Source: Symbiodinium natans (taxonomy: Eukaryota > Sar > Dinophyceae > Suessiales > Symbiodiniaceae). Taken from it: a DNA stretch of 64,000 nucleotides. The notes beneath the pieces are model-generated. The model was not told where the DNA came from, searched no databases, and saw only the letters and a program-made list of their open reading frames with translations. Positions 62,101 through 64,000 of the stretch are shown here, piece by piece (position 1 is the first letter of the stretch; each line of letters opens with the position of its first letter). Both the position numbers and the translations under genes were made by a program. The stretch is taken from assembly GCA_905221605.1 (NCBI GenBank), contig CAJNDS010002790.1, positions 267,501 through 331,500 on the forward strand. The letters are read 5' to 3'.

Positions 62101-63950
62101 TTTAGGGATTCAGGTTTAGGGTTTAGGGCTTAGGGAGCACCCCTAGAAATTGACACCCGAACCAACGCAAAGGGCAAGAGCTGGCGCGGTCGAGGCGCCC
62201 TGCCAATGCGATAGCCTCAGGCCGCAGAGTTTAGGGCTTAGGGTTTAGGGTTTAGGTTTTAGGTTTGGGGTTCAGGGTTTAGGGTTTAAGCTTTCGGGGT
62301 TTAGGTTGGGATGTTCCCCCTTATACTATCAGCCCCTTGGTTCCCTGAACCTTTAAGTGGGGGGGTGCGGGGGGGTCCCCAGAGAGAATCTGAGCCCCTC
62401 AGGTTCATAGCTTGCAAGTTAAGAACCGAGACCCTCAGATGTCGAAGGAAAAATCCCGAATTAAGAATCTGAGCCCCTCAGGTTCTTAGCTTGTAAAGCT
62501 TTTGCACAAGCAGGTGCCTAAAGAAAAAACCCGAACTCAGAATCTGAGCCCCTCAGATTCTTAGCTTGTAAGCTTTTGCACAAGCAGGCCCAAATCACAG
62601 AAACCCCCACCTCAGAACTTGAGCCCCTCAGATTCTCAGCTTGTCAAGCTTTGACCCCAAACAATCAGAAAAAGCTCAAGCAATAAGGCCCCTGCCTGTT
62701 CGTGTGCTGCTTGGGTTTTTTCTTTTGTGCTGTTTGGGGCCTTGGTTTGAGGGGCCTCAGCCTGAAAGAGATTGAGTTCAAACCTCAGAAACCTCCAAAG
62801 TAAGAATCTGAGGGGCTCAGATTCTTAGCTCGCTAAGAATCTCAGCCCCTCAGATTCTTAGCTCGCTAAGAATCTGAGCCCCCCAGATTCTTAGCTTGCG
62901 AAAGCTGTGCACAACCCTACAGCAGAGTTATGTGTGAAAGAATGCTTTGGGCTAGTGGCTACAGCGTCTTCCTTAAGACGTAAGGATGCTGGCTCGAATC
63001 CCACTTAAGAATGTGCTAAGAATCTGAGCCCCCCCCTGAAGCCGGAAGAACATCAAAATGCACACTGAACAAGTCGTTCTCTAGTTAAGAATCTGAGCCC
63101 CCCCTGACCGGACCCTCGCACATTCTTAACCAACGCTCGCACTGTATAATATAAGGGGACCGCAAGGGCATATTATTCGTAACTATTCCGACCCCTAAGC
63201 CCTAAGCCCTAAACCCTAAACCCTACAGCCCATTCAGACTCTACGACCTTCTGCTGTCGGGAGGCTGTCGCCCCAGTATCGAACCACCTCGAACGGGTCG
63301 TGTCGTGGTCGAGGGTTGGTGGTGGCTCCAAGGTTCAGGGCTTCTAGGGTCTAGGGTCTAATGTTTAGGGTTTAGGGTTTGGGGTTTAGGGTTTAGGGTT
63401 TAGGGTTTAGGGTTTGGGGTTTAGGGTTTAGGGTTTGGGGTTCAGGGTTTAGGGATTCGTATGAGTTCGTGCGCAATGAGACGCGGGGGCGGCCAGTCAA
63501 AACCGAAGACACGAAGCCTAGCATTGTACCTTGGACCCCACCCAAGACCCTAATCCCTTTAAGACCCCTGTTGTGGGAATCACATTTGGCAGCATAGGGA
63601 GGTTGAGAGCATGAAAAGGAAAGACGGTAGGGACGGCCCATCCAGATAGACCCTGAAGCCCCTAAACCCCTGAAAGCCCTCGACCTCTAAATCCTGAACA
63701 TAATGCATCCCTTTACCCGAAGCTCTGTGAACCCCGAACCCTAAACCCTAAACCCTAAACCCTAAACCCTAAACCCTAAACCCTAAACCCTAAACCCTAA
63801 ACCCTAAACCCTAACCTTAAACTCCGAAACCCTAAACCCTAAACTCCTAAACCCTTTAGAGTTTCGAGGCCTAGGCTTCAGGAAGGCCACCCTTAGCTTG
63901 CTGAGGGCCCCCGTTCAGGCCAGCAGCGTCAAGCCCTCCAAGCCCTCCCG
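33705..63950 (-). CDS. Ankyrin-rich multi-exon gene or genes
   Basis: At least 30 short minus-strand exons (listed separately) are interleaved with heptamer arrays and short inverted-repeat elements. About half carry recognisable ankyrin-repeat motifs, the scaffold fold used for protein binding; others encode unassigned segments, some membrane-like. Acceptors are AG, usually before G, and most donors here are GT. I cannot tell whether one very large gene or several make up this block. The stop at 33705 and the possible ones at 41713 and 47927 are candidate 3' ends. Exon order and phases were not resolved throughout. Confidence 0.55.
34383..34610 (-). CDS. Protein-like AT-richer segment, unknown
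   Basis: The minus-strand frame includes VLPLLVRYLIPLDLKSKPWI and EHWKRFQDSLPFHSFSEV, ending in an HRFRV heptamer translation. The region 34383-34850 has lower GC and no heptamers, unlike its surroundings, and nearby frames are broken by stops. It could be a 3' UTR or a decayed coding insert. Confidence 0.3.
   Translation of the reverse strand, partial: DLLQQVGRTRKVLPLLVRYLIPLDLKSKPWILGDEPGCCQPYEVLKSCSREHWKRFQDSLPFHSFSEVGSHRFRV
34891..34944 (-). CDS. Exon, VAPTPLVLAEKLGQQARA (repeated exon type)
   Basis: 18 codons, phase 0. The acceptor is GTCGGAG followed by G; the donor is GT (GTGACAAA). The same APTPLVLAEKLG block occurs at 60600-60683 and a relative (CPTPIVLAD) at 47253-47351. Confidence 0.65.
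35627..35726. mobile_element. Family-A element
   Basis: CTTGGGATGTTCCCCACTTA at the left, GACTGTTAGTAAAGGGTGGA and ACATTCC at the right. Confidence 0.8.
36004..36069 (-). CDS. Exon, charged helix IKALTTINLDLEETKVLIEQ
   Basis: 22 codons ending CE, phase 0. The acceptor is CCCTATAG; the donor is a textbook GAG|GTGAGA. Likely coiled coil or helical repeat. Confidence 0.6.
36299..36354 (-). CDS. Exon, GYRGKQKSYKPETAVSST
   Basis: Two bases and 18 codons. The acceptor is ACCCTGAAG; the donor GT is the start of GTTTAGGG. Basic, protein-like; family unknown. Confidence 0.45.
36655..36795. repeat. CCCCTAAA / CCCCGAAA octamer array
   Basis: About 17 octamers, CCCCTAAA alternating with CCCCGAAA in the first part. 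The unit is one C longer than the telomeric heptamer. Confidence 0.85.
36855..36960. mobile_element. Inverted-repeat element, family I, with C-run/A-run tract
   Basis: TTTGCTTAAGAACCCCC at the left and GGGGGTTCTTCAAG at the right. A C run of 15 and an A run of 12 lie just inside the left end. Related left ends occur near 21090 and 35005. Confidence 0.6.
37232..37331 (-). CDS. Exon, VGAEWQLALVRGLAGNNLTV
   Basis: 33 codons plus one base: continues KFHGTKDPAALVR. The acceptor is AAGCGAG followed by G; the donor is GT from GTTTAGGG. Helix-turn pattern compatible with an ankyrin-type repeat protein. Confidence 0.6.
38761..38868. repeat. CCCTAAA array
   Basis: About 15 near-perfect heptamers, ending one unit short at the exon at 38869. 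Confidence 0.96.
38869..38925 (-). CDS. Ankyrin-like exon, ALIEMGVPFDKHMGGSPDA
   Basis: The acceptor GGTTTAG lies within heptamer-like DNA. LIEMGVPFDKHMGGSP fits the second helix and turn of an ankyrin repeat (LLExGAxxxxxxxxGxTP). Confidence 0.6.
39035..39134. mobile_element. Family-A element
   Basis: TTGGGATGTTCCCCCTTCTA at the left and GGACTGCTAGTATAAGGGGG with CACATCCCAAG at the right. Confidence 0.85.
39815..39880 (-). CDS. Exon, THAWAEATVDGVESLKVAWL
   Basis: The minus-strand frame continues DTMLRLYWTS. The island is bounded by CCCTAAA on the left and TTTAGGG on the right. Protein-like and helical; exact borders not fixed. Confidence 0.45.
40357..40402 (-). CDS. Ankyrin exon, DSWHYTPVHLAVSWL
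   Basis: 15 codons plus one base. The acceptor is TCCGGAG followed by G; the donor is GT (GTGTGGGC). YTPVHLAVSW is a clear ankyrin TPLHLAA motif. Confidence 0.7.
40571..40673. mobile_element. Family-C element (best copy)
   Basis: AACTTGGTAGCCCAGTATAA at the left and ACCACGGGTCTACCAAGCC at the right; interior TTGGGGTTGGTTGCTTTATG. Confidence 0.88.
40692..40791. mobile_element. Family-E element
   Basis: TACCTGAGAAGGTTCCAATG at the left, CTACATAGGAGCCTTTGGGT at the right. Confidence 0.75.
40816..40878 (-). CDS. Ankyrin-like exon, VRTVIRLTPRQPLELAEEEL
   Basis: 21 codons ending LL, phase 0. The acceptor is AGCGCCCAG followed by G; the donor is GT (GTGGGCTT). The TPRQPLELAEEE pattern resembles TPLELAEEx of ankyrin repeats. 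Confidence 0.55.
40960..41450. other. Unique AT-richer region with internal repeats
   Basis: Free of heptamers. The segment GAATCTTCCTCACTGTCT with CACTCGTTCACCCA occurs twice with a 58-bp period (41347 and 41405), and CATAATCTGGTTCA/CATAATCTTGTTCA recur. No convincing frame. Confidence 0.5.
41633..41694 (-). CDS. Ankyrin-like exon, REAAASLAAWHFAMELNRPP
   Basis: The acceptor is CCAGCTAG followed by G. The helix AAASLAAWHFAMELNR is compatible with an ankyrin repeat. Right border only. Confidence 0.4.
41713..41831 (-). CDS. Possible terminal exon, ankyrin-like
   Basis: The frame AAGLLEFLGSDIRVGLSGPP continues YLRCGYPKRIRESGESSV to a stop at 41713. The acceptor is GGGCGCAG. LLEFLGSDIRV resembles LLExGADxxV. 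Confidence 0.45.
42231..42297. repeat. Pure CCCAAAG heptamer array
   Basis: Eight to nine uninterrupted CCCAAAG units immediately next to the ankyrin exon at 42302. Confidence 0.93.
42302..42379 (-). CDS. Ankyrin exon, AVDLQGRGLLHHAALANDAE
   Basis: 26 codons, continuing CARGLC. The acceptor is GCGCCCCAG followed by G; the donor is GT (GTGCGGCT). DLQGRGLLHHAALANDAECA is a near-consensus ankyrin repeat. Confidence 0.85.
42509..42577 (-). CDS. Exon, NQRPFAWSQELSDASHEQIE
   Basis: 23 codons, phase 0, after the acceptor GCCCACCAG. Acidic helix; identity unknown. The right border is uncertain. Confidence 0.45.
42596..42760. repeat. Mixed heptamer/octamer array with a pure CTTAGGG block
   Basis: TTTAGGG and TTTAGGGG units enclose six to seven successive CTTAGGG units (42657-42706). 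Confidence 0.93.
43329..43430. mobile_element. Family-A element
   Basis: CTTGGGATGTTCCCGCCTAT at the left, GGACCGTTAGTATAAGGGGA and ACATCCCAAC at the right. Confidence 0.85.
43529..43621 (-). CDS. Ankyrin exon, DQQGRTALHRAAGSGQATVL
   Basis: 30 codons beginning LTP and ending LAVKEGP, with one base before and two after. The acceptor is GCCCCAG followed by G; the donor GT is the start of GTTTAGGG. GRTALHRAAGSGQ is a consensus ankyrin repeat. Confidence 0.92.
43940..43975. repeat. T run followed by G run
   Basis: T12 then G10, within an inverted-repeat-like region (TTTCTGAAAGTAGACTTATA downstream). Confidence 0.8.
44153..44194 (-). CDS. Exon, VVTAEELRLGMHLQ
   Basis: 14 codons, phase 0. The acceptor is CGTGCAG followed by G; the donor is GT (GTAGCCCT). 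A related EEAEELGLGHQPL frame occurs near 52281-52350. Confidence 0.5.
44812..44896. repeat. TTTAGGG array
   Basis: Twelve perfect heptamers. Confidence 0.96.
45291..45372 (-). CDS. Exon, LGVQGLAALLQELLSSEAWL
   Basis: The minus-strand frame is preceded by LKRSTLP and ends in a GT donor from a GTTTTAGGG unit. Leucine-rich helix of ankyrin type. The left (5') border is uncertain. Confidence 0.5.
45718..45812 (-). CDS. Exon, QEDVEDIFRMEALRGARPAG
   Basis: Two bases and 31 codons (continues ALVAMRCEAAE). The acceptor is CTATAAAG; the donor is GT (GAG, then GTTTTTAG). Confidence 0.6.
46035..46168. repeat. CCCTAAGG octamer array
   Basis: About 16 tandem units of GGCCCTAA, nearly perfect, ending in four CCCTAAA heptamers. 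The unit contains overlapping palindromes (GGCC, CCTTAGG), unlike the heptamer. Confidence 0.95.
46194..46292 (-). CDS. Exon, TEAAWKPFAEAVASAALAVG
   Basis: 33 codons, phase 0 (GVPR before, CDPEMWEWE after). The acceptor is GGATCCCAG followed by G; the donor is GA (GAG, then GAGTTT). It resembles the exon at 59722 (DAWAPIAAEAPG). Confidence 0.6.
46411..46512. mobile_element. Family-D element (uninterrupted copy)
   Basis: CTTAGTTGCTGAGTTCCTAA at the left, GTGTACTCACTCAGCTACTA and AG at the right: terminal inverted repeats of about 18 bp. It shows the state without the heptamers present at 23126-23147. Confidence 0.85.
46652..46699 (-). CDS. Ankyrin exon, RGRTTAVQALLEAET
   Basis: One base, 15 codons, two bases. 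The acceptor is GAGAGAGCAG followed by G; the donor is GT (GTGTAGGG). GRTTAVQALLEAE is ankyrin-like. Confidence 0.65.
47253..47351 (-). CDS. Exon, FCPTPIVLADRPPVLYACEK
   Basis: One base, 32 codons, two bases (continues SAAVRVGVLPVQ). The acceptor is GCCTCAG followed by G; the donor is GT (GTAGGGCT). Related to the APTPLVLAEKLG exons at 34891 and 60600. Confidence 0.6.
47555..47716. repeat. Diverged direct repeat, copy 1
   Basis: It runs from ACTGTATAGGGCTTGGGTCC to TTTGAATTCCATGGCTGG and contains several CGAAACG(T/C)TT motifs. Copy 2 is at 48572-48759. A CCCTAAA array (47717-47783) starts immediately after it. Confidence 0.6.
47717..47783. repeat. CCCTAAA array
   Basis: Nine perfect heptamers following the GGCTGGATG end of the direct repeat; the second copy has no heptamers at this place. 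Confidence 0.95.
47927..48360 (-). CDS. Large exon of about 143 codons, unknown, with hydrophobic part
   Basis: The longest exon-like frame in the window. It opens DDDVSLHLCCGKFTLGACFF, has an acidic and basic middle (VAEETEDTAKPGSPRKEATS) and then FILIRFLPTLRYELCQNIVG and MNYFMYLVFLFDRNGD, a candidate membrane or buried segment. The acceptor is the end of a family-F element (GATCCTTAG, then G). It stops at 47927, but a splice donor before that is possible. The hydrophobic part after an ankyrin-rich region would suit a channel-like protein; this is only a guess. Confidence 0.6.
48361..48469. mobile_element. Family-F element that appears to be an intron
   Basis: Terminal inverted repeats CTAAGGATCCATGTACC and GGTACATGGACCCTTAG. 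In the sense direction the element begins GACCCTAAGGG and ends GGATCCTTAG, so it supplies a GA donor and an AG acceptor between the exons at 48470 and 47927. Confidence 0.75.
48470..48536 (-). CDS. Exon joined to 47927-48360 across the family-F element
   Basis: 67 nt after the acceptor CGAAGAAG. Two frames are open: HAFDSSRAQNHGRDQR, which stays in frame with the next exon, and MPSTRVVPKTTEEISEVNAK, which looks more protein-like but would need a slightly shifted junction. The frame is therefore unsettled. Confidence 0.5.
48572..48759. repeat. Diverged direct repeat, copy 2
   Basis: ATTGTATAGGGTTTGGGTCT at the start, CATTGAATTCCATGGCTGG at the end; matches copy 1 (47555-47716) with insertions. 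The pair, about 1 kb apart, might be remnants of long terminal repeats. Confidence 0.55.
49155..49209 (-). CDS. Exon, SGFREGCVEVERCTNLDS
   Basis: One base and 18 codons. The acceptor is GCTATAG followed by G; the donor is GT from GTTTAGG. VEVERCTNL is similar to VDAERCDLA in the exon at 60600. Confidence 0.5.
49361..49456. mobile_element. Family-A element
   Basis: TTGGGATGTTCCCCTTATTA at the left and GGACTGCTAGAACAAGGGCG with CATCCCAA at the right. Confidence 0.8.
49492..49640. repeat. Long CCCTAAA array
   Basis: About 21 heptamers with two irregular units (CCGTAAT, CCTAAC). Confidence 0.96.
49989..50073 (-). CDS. Exon, EDGNSFTLGRVNRVFAGDQV
   Basis: 28 codons plus one base (continues SIKHESPC). 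The acceptor is CCAAAAAG followed by G; the donor is GC (GCATACGC). The plus strand is also open here, but splice signals and composition favour the minus strand. Confidence 0.55.
50754..50831 (-). CDS. Exon, MGDLDVDLSEATRGKRKGRW
   Basis: 26 codons beginning TLGART, phase 0. The acceptor is TGTCCCAG; the donor GT is the start of GTTTAGGG. Acidic then basic; identity unknown. Confidence 0.6.
50850..50937. repeat. TTTAGGG array
   Basis: Twelve perfect heptamers on the right of the exon at 50754, whose left side is bordered by CCCTAAA: the typical layout. Confidence 0.96.
51089..51149 (-). CDS. Exon, YVFDEKNVAVRGRTSLGPR
   Basis: Two bases, 19 codons, two bases. The acceptor is AGGCTAG followed by G; the donor is GT (GTGCTGAA). 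Unknown family. Confidence 0.6.
51449..51508 (-). CDS. Exon copy 1, GMNTSGDKNAFGMSHVKSLG
   Basis: A minus-strand frame in a GC-rich island between CCCTAAA and TTTAGGG arrays. A second, diverged copy lies 250 bp to the right. Confidence 0.55.
51533..51617. repeat. TTTAGGG array between duplicated exons
   Basis: Twelve heptamers, one TCTAGGG variant. Confidence 0.95.
51700..51764 (-). CDS. Exon copy 2, GMNNTGDRSAFSTSHVKST
   Basis: About 70 percent identical at protein level to the copy at 51449. The nucleotide match GCTCTTCACGTGGCTC is shared. Indicates a tandem exon duplication. Confidence 0.55.
52080..52167. mobile_element. Family-C element, diverged
   Basis: TTGGCAGCCCAGCAACCAGA and CAACTGGGCTACCAAG form the ends. 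Confidence 0.7.
52768..52814 (-). CDS. Exon, LQDGVVALVQARESL
   Basis: One base, 15 codons, one base. The acceptor is GCGCCAG followed by G; the donor is GA (GATGCC). Helical repeat composition. Confidence 0.5.
52895..53040. repeat. ACTATAATACT-type degenerate repeat
   Basis: AATACTATAATACTACAGTA-like units, AT-rich, immediately left of a family-A element. Confidence 0.8.
53064..53161. mobile_element. Family-A element
   Basis: GTGATGTTCCCCCTTCTACT at the left, CAGGACTGTTAGTAAGGGTC and AACATCCC at the right. Confidence 0.8.
53268..53315 (-). CDS. Exon, VLAKHQAPMHETMGQP
   Basis: 16 codons, phase 0. The acceptor is TCCTGAG followed by G; the donor is GT (GTGCGACT). Confidence 0.5.
53368..53436. 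repeat. TTTAGGG array
   Basis: Nine or ten heptamers after a TTTTGGG stretch. Confidence 0.95.
53892..53990. repeat. 48-bp tandem duplication
   Basis: CTAAACCCTCCTTGACCCCT through CATTCCCAACAACC is repeated exactly once more with a 48-bp period; heptamer-like at its joint. Confidence 0.9.
54179..54276 (-). CDS. Ankyrin exon, DHWGRTPAHVAAEFDAPEVI
   Basis: The acceptor CTGGAGCAG is followed by a frame with GFLVTP before and KAPRAE after; the donor GT comes from GTTTAGGG. The reading is a near-consensus ankyrin repeat. Confidence 0.88.
54403..54590. repeat. ATGT/AT microsatellite region
   Basis: (TATG)n at 54401-54430, (AT)n at 54424-54452, (GT)n at 54457-54468, then ATGTATATACG-type DNA. Confidence 0.9.
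54619..54702 (-). CDS. Exon, CIEQVVLYKGMWNGIKVPQE
   Basis: Two bases, 27 codons (continues QERMLNT), one base. The acceptor is TACCCTGAG; the donor is GT (GTCATATA). Looks like a folded domain; not identified. Confidence 0.6.
55094..55130 (-). CDS. Ankyrin-like exon fragment, LRAATQLLN
   Basis: The acceptor GGTCCTGCAG precedes ALRAATQLLN-type reading. Short; one border uncertain. Confidence 0.4.
55771..55857 (-). CDS. Ankyrin exon, ADKQGWSVVHHAAAAGSAAC
   Basis: 29 codons, phase 0 (ends LQASSLPQ). The acceptor is CAACCACCAG followed by G; the donor is GT (CAG, then GTTGGAAG) just before heptamers. Confidence 0.88.
56130..56270. mobile_element. Family-G element
   Basis: CTTGGAGGTGCATGGTACTT at the left, AAGTACCATGAACCTCCAAG at the right; the interior AGGGGCTTATAAGTGGGTTA is shared with the nested copy at 28365-28453. 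Confidence 0.88.
56300..56431. mobile_element. Inverted-repeat element filling the intron next to exon 56432
   Basis: CGGAGGTTCATTGGTAGTAA at the left and CATTCCCTACTAAGAACCAA at the right are inverted relatives. The sense-strand intron starts with the element end (GTTGGTTCTTAG). Confidence 0.6.
56432..56557 (-). CDS. Exon, LFVWLCDDLRWPSHKTAQAV
   Basis: 42 codons, phase 0 (continues YSIVQVGQFTEDDMRETLLA, LP). The acceptor is AGCTCTTAG; the donor is GT (CCC, then GTTGGT). Strongly protein-like with three Trp/Cys-rich turns; family unknown. Confidence 0.68.
57046..57148 (-). CDS. Ankyrin exon, KRDAAGCSCLHRAARTGVPE
   Basis: Preceded by ILDIKELA. The acceptor is CCTTGAG followed by G. AGCSCLHRAARTGVP fits the ankyrin G-x-TPLHxAAxxG pattern. 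CCCTAAA lies to the left and TTTAGGG to the right. Confidence 0.82.
57718..57807 (-). CDS. Ankyrin-like exon, LISHGAYHSVEKFLQKGARA
   Basis: Two bases, 29 codons, one base. The acceptor is GCTCCGAG followed by G; the donor is GT (GTTTTGGG). HSVEKFLQKGA is the second helix of an ankyrin repeat. Confidence 0.72.
58085..58132. repeat. AT/GTAT microsatellite
   Basis: ATATGTATATATATATGTGT-type repeat. Confidence 0.9.
58254..58320 (-). CDS. Exon, IQKDELMAQARAEPQKSEPA
   Basis: The acceptor AGCGGGCAG precedes the frame; a GA donor is possible at 58253. Charged, probably disordered. Confidence 0.45.
58615..58726. repeat. CCCTAAA array
   Basis: About 15 heptamers with one four-base slip. Confidence 0.96.
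58762..58844 (-). CDS. Possible exon, ELQLGPHFERLWPELSSGAH
   Basis: The minus-strand frame with a GT donor (GTGCGAGC); the plus strand is also open. Island between CCCTAAA arrays. Confidence 0.35.
58909..59073 (+). CDS. Small plus-strand frame with a signal-peptide-like start
   Basis: 54 codons: MGRRALLLPMLLCLFGTPSI followed by LVSAALTPRHALQLL, a basic Ser/Arg-rich tail and TAA. The pattern (Arg-Arg, Leu core, small residues before a possible cleavage site) is a good signal peptide. The minus strand also reads through part of it, and everything else here is on the minus strand, so it may be chance. Confidence 0.3.
   Translation: MGRRALLLPMLLCLFGTPSILVSAALTPRHALQLLPKSRMQSLFGSRSVVHRNS
59080..59145. 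repeat. TAAA and AT microsatellites
   Basis: (AAAT)n at 59070-59101, then (AT)n at 59102-59143, directly before a CCCTAAA array. Confidence 0.9.
59225..59254 (-). CDS. Possible exon end, LLRLRRFLKL with consensus donor
   Basis: The minus-strand frame ends CTG|GTAAGC, a classical donor. It is short and the 5' border is unknown. Confidence 0.35.
59722..59774 (-). CDS. Exon, AAEFLSDAWAPIAAEAP
   Basis: The acceptor is GAGCCAG followed by G. Similar in pattern to the exon at 46194 (EAAWKPFAEAVA). The island is bordered by CCCTAAA and TTTAGGG. Confidence 0.5.
60405..60499. mobile_element. Family-C element, diverged
   Basis: GGGTCCCTTTTCTTCTGGTT core and right end TACCACGGGGCTACCAAGC. Confidence 0.7.
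60600..60683 (-). CDS. Exon, ERCDLAPTPLVLAEKLGRKK
   Basis: 28 codons beginning AVDA and ending ASRQ. The acceptor is CCTGGCAG followed by G. Closely related to the exon at 34891 and to 47253. Confidence 0.7.
60714..60775. repeat. TTTAGGG array
   Basis: Eight heptamers, the first with a TTACGG variant. Confidence 0.94.
61050..61107 (-). CDS. Exon, RPLEDNFGVPVFDIETALE
   Basis: One base, 19 codons. The acceptor is AGGATCAG followed by G. Ankyrin-like (DNFGxPVFDxE). Confidence 0.5.
61139..61408. repeat. Longest TTTAGGG array of the window
   Basis: About 38 heptamers over 270 bp: about 14 perfect, one six-base slip, then mostly perfect units with TGTAGGG, CTTAGGG and TTCAGGG variants towards the right end. 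Confidence 0.97.
61551..61606. repeat. TTTAGGG array
   Basis: Eight perfect heptamers. Confidence 0.95.
61895..61944 (-). CDS. Exon, VHWVDRHQKMRFEYET
   Basis: 16 codons plus two bases of Arg. The acceptor is TGCTACAG followed by G; the donor is GC (GCATTCAT). Unknown family. Confidence 0.6.
62163..62199 (-). CDS. Ankyrin-like exon, GASTAPALALCV
   Basis: The acceptor is CATTGGCAG followed by G; the donor is GT (GTTCGGGT). Read-through gives GSGVNF, so TAPALALCVGSGVNF would be ankyrin-like. Confidence 0.45.
62305..62333. mobile_element. Left end of a family-A element
   Basis: TTGGGATGTTCCCCCTTATA and CTATCAG, then unrelated sequence; the right arm is missing. Confidence 0.7.
62375..63115. 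repeat. Cluster of inverted AATCTGAGCCCCTCAGATTC repeats
   Basis: At least eight copies of AATCTGAGCCCCTCAGATTC with TTAGCTTG in direct and inverted order (62379, 62465, 62540, 62610, 62803, 62840, 62868, 63018, 63088). Each copy is itself a hairpin (GAATCTGAG/CTCAGATTC). This is the only heptamer-free stretch of this kind. Confidence 0.85.
62947..63005 (+). other. tRNA-like sequence with A and B boxes
   Basis: GGGCTAGTGGCTACAGC resembles a D arm/A box and GGCTCGAATCC is a near-perfect B box, about 40 nt apart. The anticodon arm (CCTTA-AGACG-TAAGG) and the T stem pair poorly for a working tRNA. It lies within the hairpin cluster, so a tRNA-derived SINE is plausible. Confidence 0.45.
63248..63325 (-). 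CDS. Exon, RHDPFEVVRYWGDSLPTAE
   Basis: Two bases, 25 codons (beginning TTNPRP), one base. The acceptor is CTTGGAG; the donor is GT (GTCGTAGA). Unknown family. Confidence 0.55.
63459..63517 (-). CDS. Possible exon, FVSSVLTGRPRVSLRTNSY
   Basis: The acceptor is AATGCTAG followed by G. Flanked on the left by TTTAGGG/TTTGGGG units. The right border is undetermined. Confidence 0.35.
63737..63814. repeat. CCCTAAA array
   Basis: Eleven near-perfect heptamers. Confidence 0.96.
63921..63950 (-). CDS. Possible ankyrin-like exon fragment, REGLEGLTLL
   Basis: A short open piece with a possible GC donor, immediately left of heptamers at the window end. Confidence 0.3.
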
Positions 63951-64000
63951 CCCCCTAAACCCTAAACCCTAAACCCTGAACCCTAGACCCTAGACCCTAG

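Noticed and set aside
4369-63815. Assembly artefact explaining the scattered heptamers
   Set aside because: Exon phases, family-D and family-M before/after comparisons and the homology-fixed 69-nt intron are hard to obtain by mis-assembly. Long reads would still be the decisive test.

Overview
The window reads as nuclear DNA of a dinoflagellate (confidence about 0.75; a chromerid or another TTTAGGG-telomere protist is the alternative). The signs are: (i) plant-type telomere heptamers (TTTAGGG/CCCTAAA) scattered through all 64 kb; (ii) coding sequence cut into exons of roughly 25-130 nt; (iii) splice donors that are mostly GC or GA rather than GT in one gene, with acceptors almost always AG followed by G, as described for dinoflagellates; (iv) every confidently read exon lying on the minus strand, like dinoflagellate one-way gene blocks. 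There is no bacterial gene, CRISPR array or rRNA.

About 0.9-25.4 kb, minus strand: a split gene for the intraflagellar transport protein IFT122 (IFT-A complex). Reading right to left, exons at 22557-22444, 22374-22323, 21886-21854 and so on to 913-886 join in phase into one protein that matches the IFT122 family (blocks such as REGLLVGLKNG, ATAVRCLDLS, EPNANSVAWNT, FVVGFKGSKIFCLH, ACLGVTEADW). Twenty-five consecutive exons are placed. The upstream linker/WD40 part is only partly found and the C-terminal part lies beyond position 1. Introns are 69-1,600 nt and hold telomeric arrays, short inverted-repeat elements, AT microsatellites and T-run/G-run tracts.

About 27.2-27.8 kb, minus strand: the 3' end of an unrecognised gene, whose last intron consists of nothing but 11 telomere-type heptamers.

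About 28-64 kb, minus strand: dozens of short exons, many with ankyrin-repeat signatures (GRTALHRAAGSG, GRTPAHVAAEF, GRGLLHHAALAND), belonging to one very large or several ankyrin-rich genes. Stops at 33705 and 41713 suggest at least one 3' end. Some exons are duplicated. Here GT donors dominate, and many are supplied by the first bases of a GTTTAGGG unit.

The recurrent layout on the given strand is CCCTAAA-array, unique exon-bearing island, TTTAGGG-array, so most introns have inverted telomeric arrays at their two ends. Besides the heptamers there are at least a dozen families of about 90-130 bp inverted-repeat (MITE/introner-like) elements. Some are nested, some are interrupted by heptamers, and in at least two places the element appears to be the intron itself. 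Functions are known only for IFT122; for the rest only domain hints can be given.
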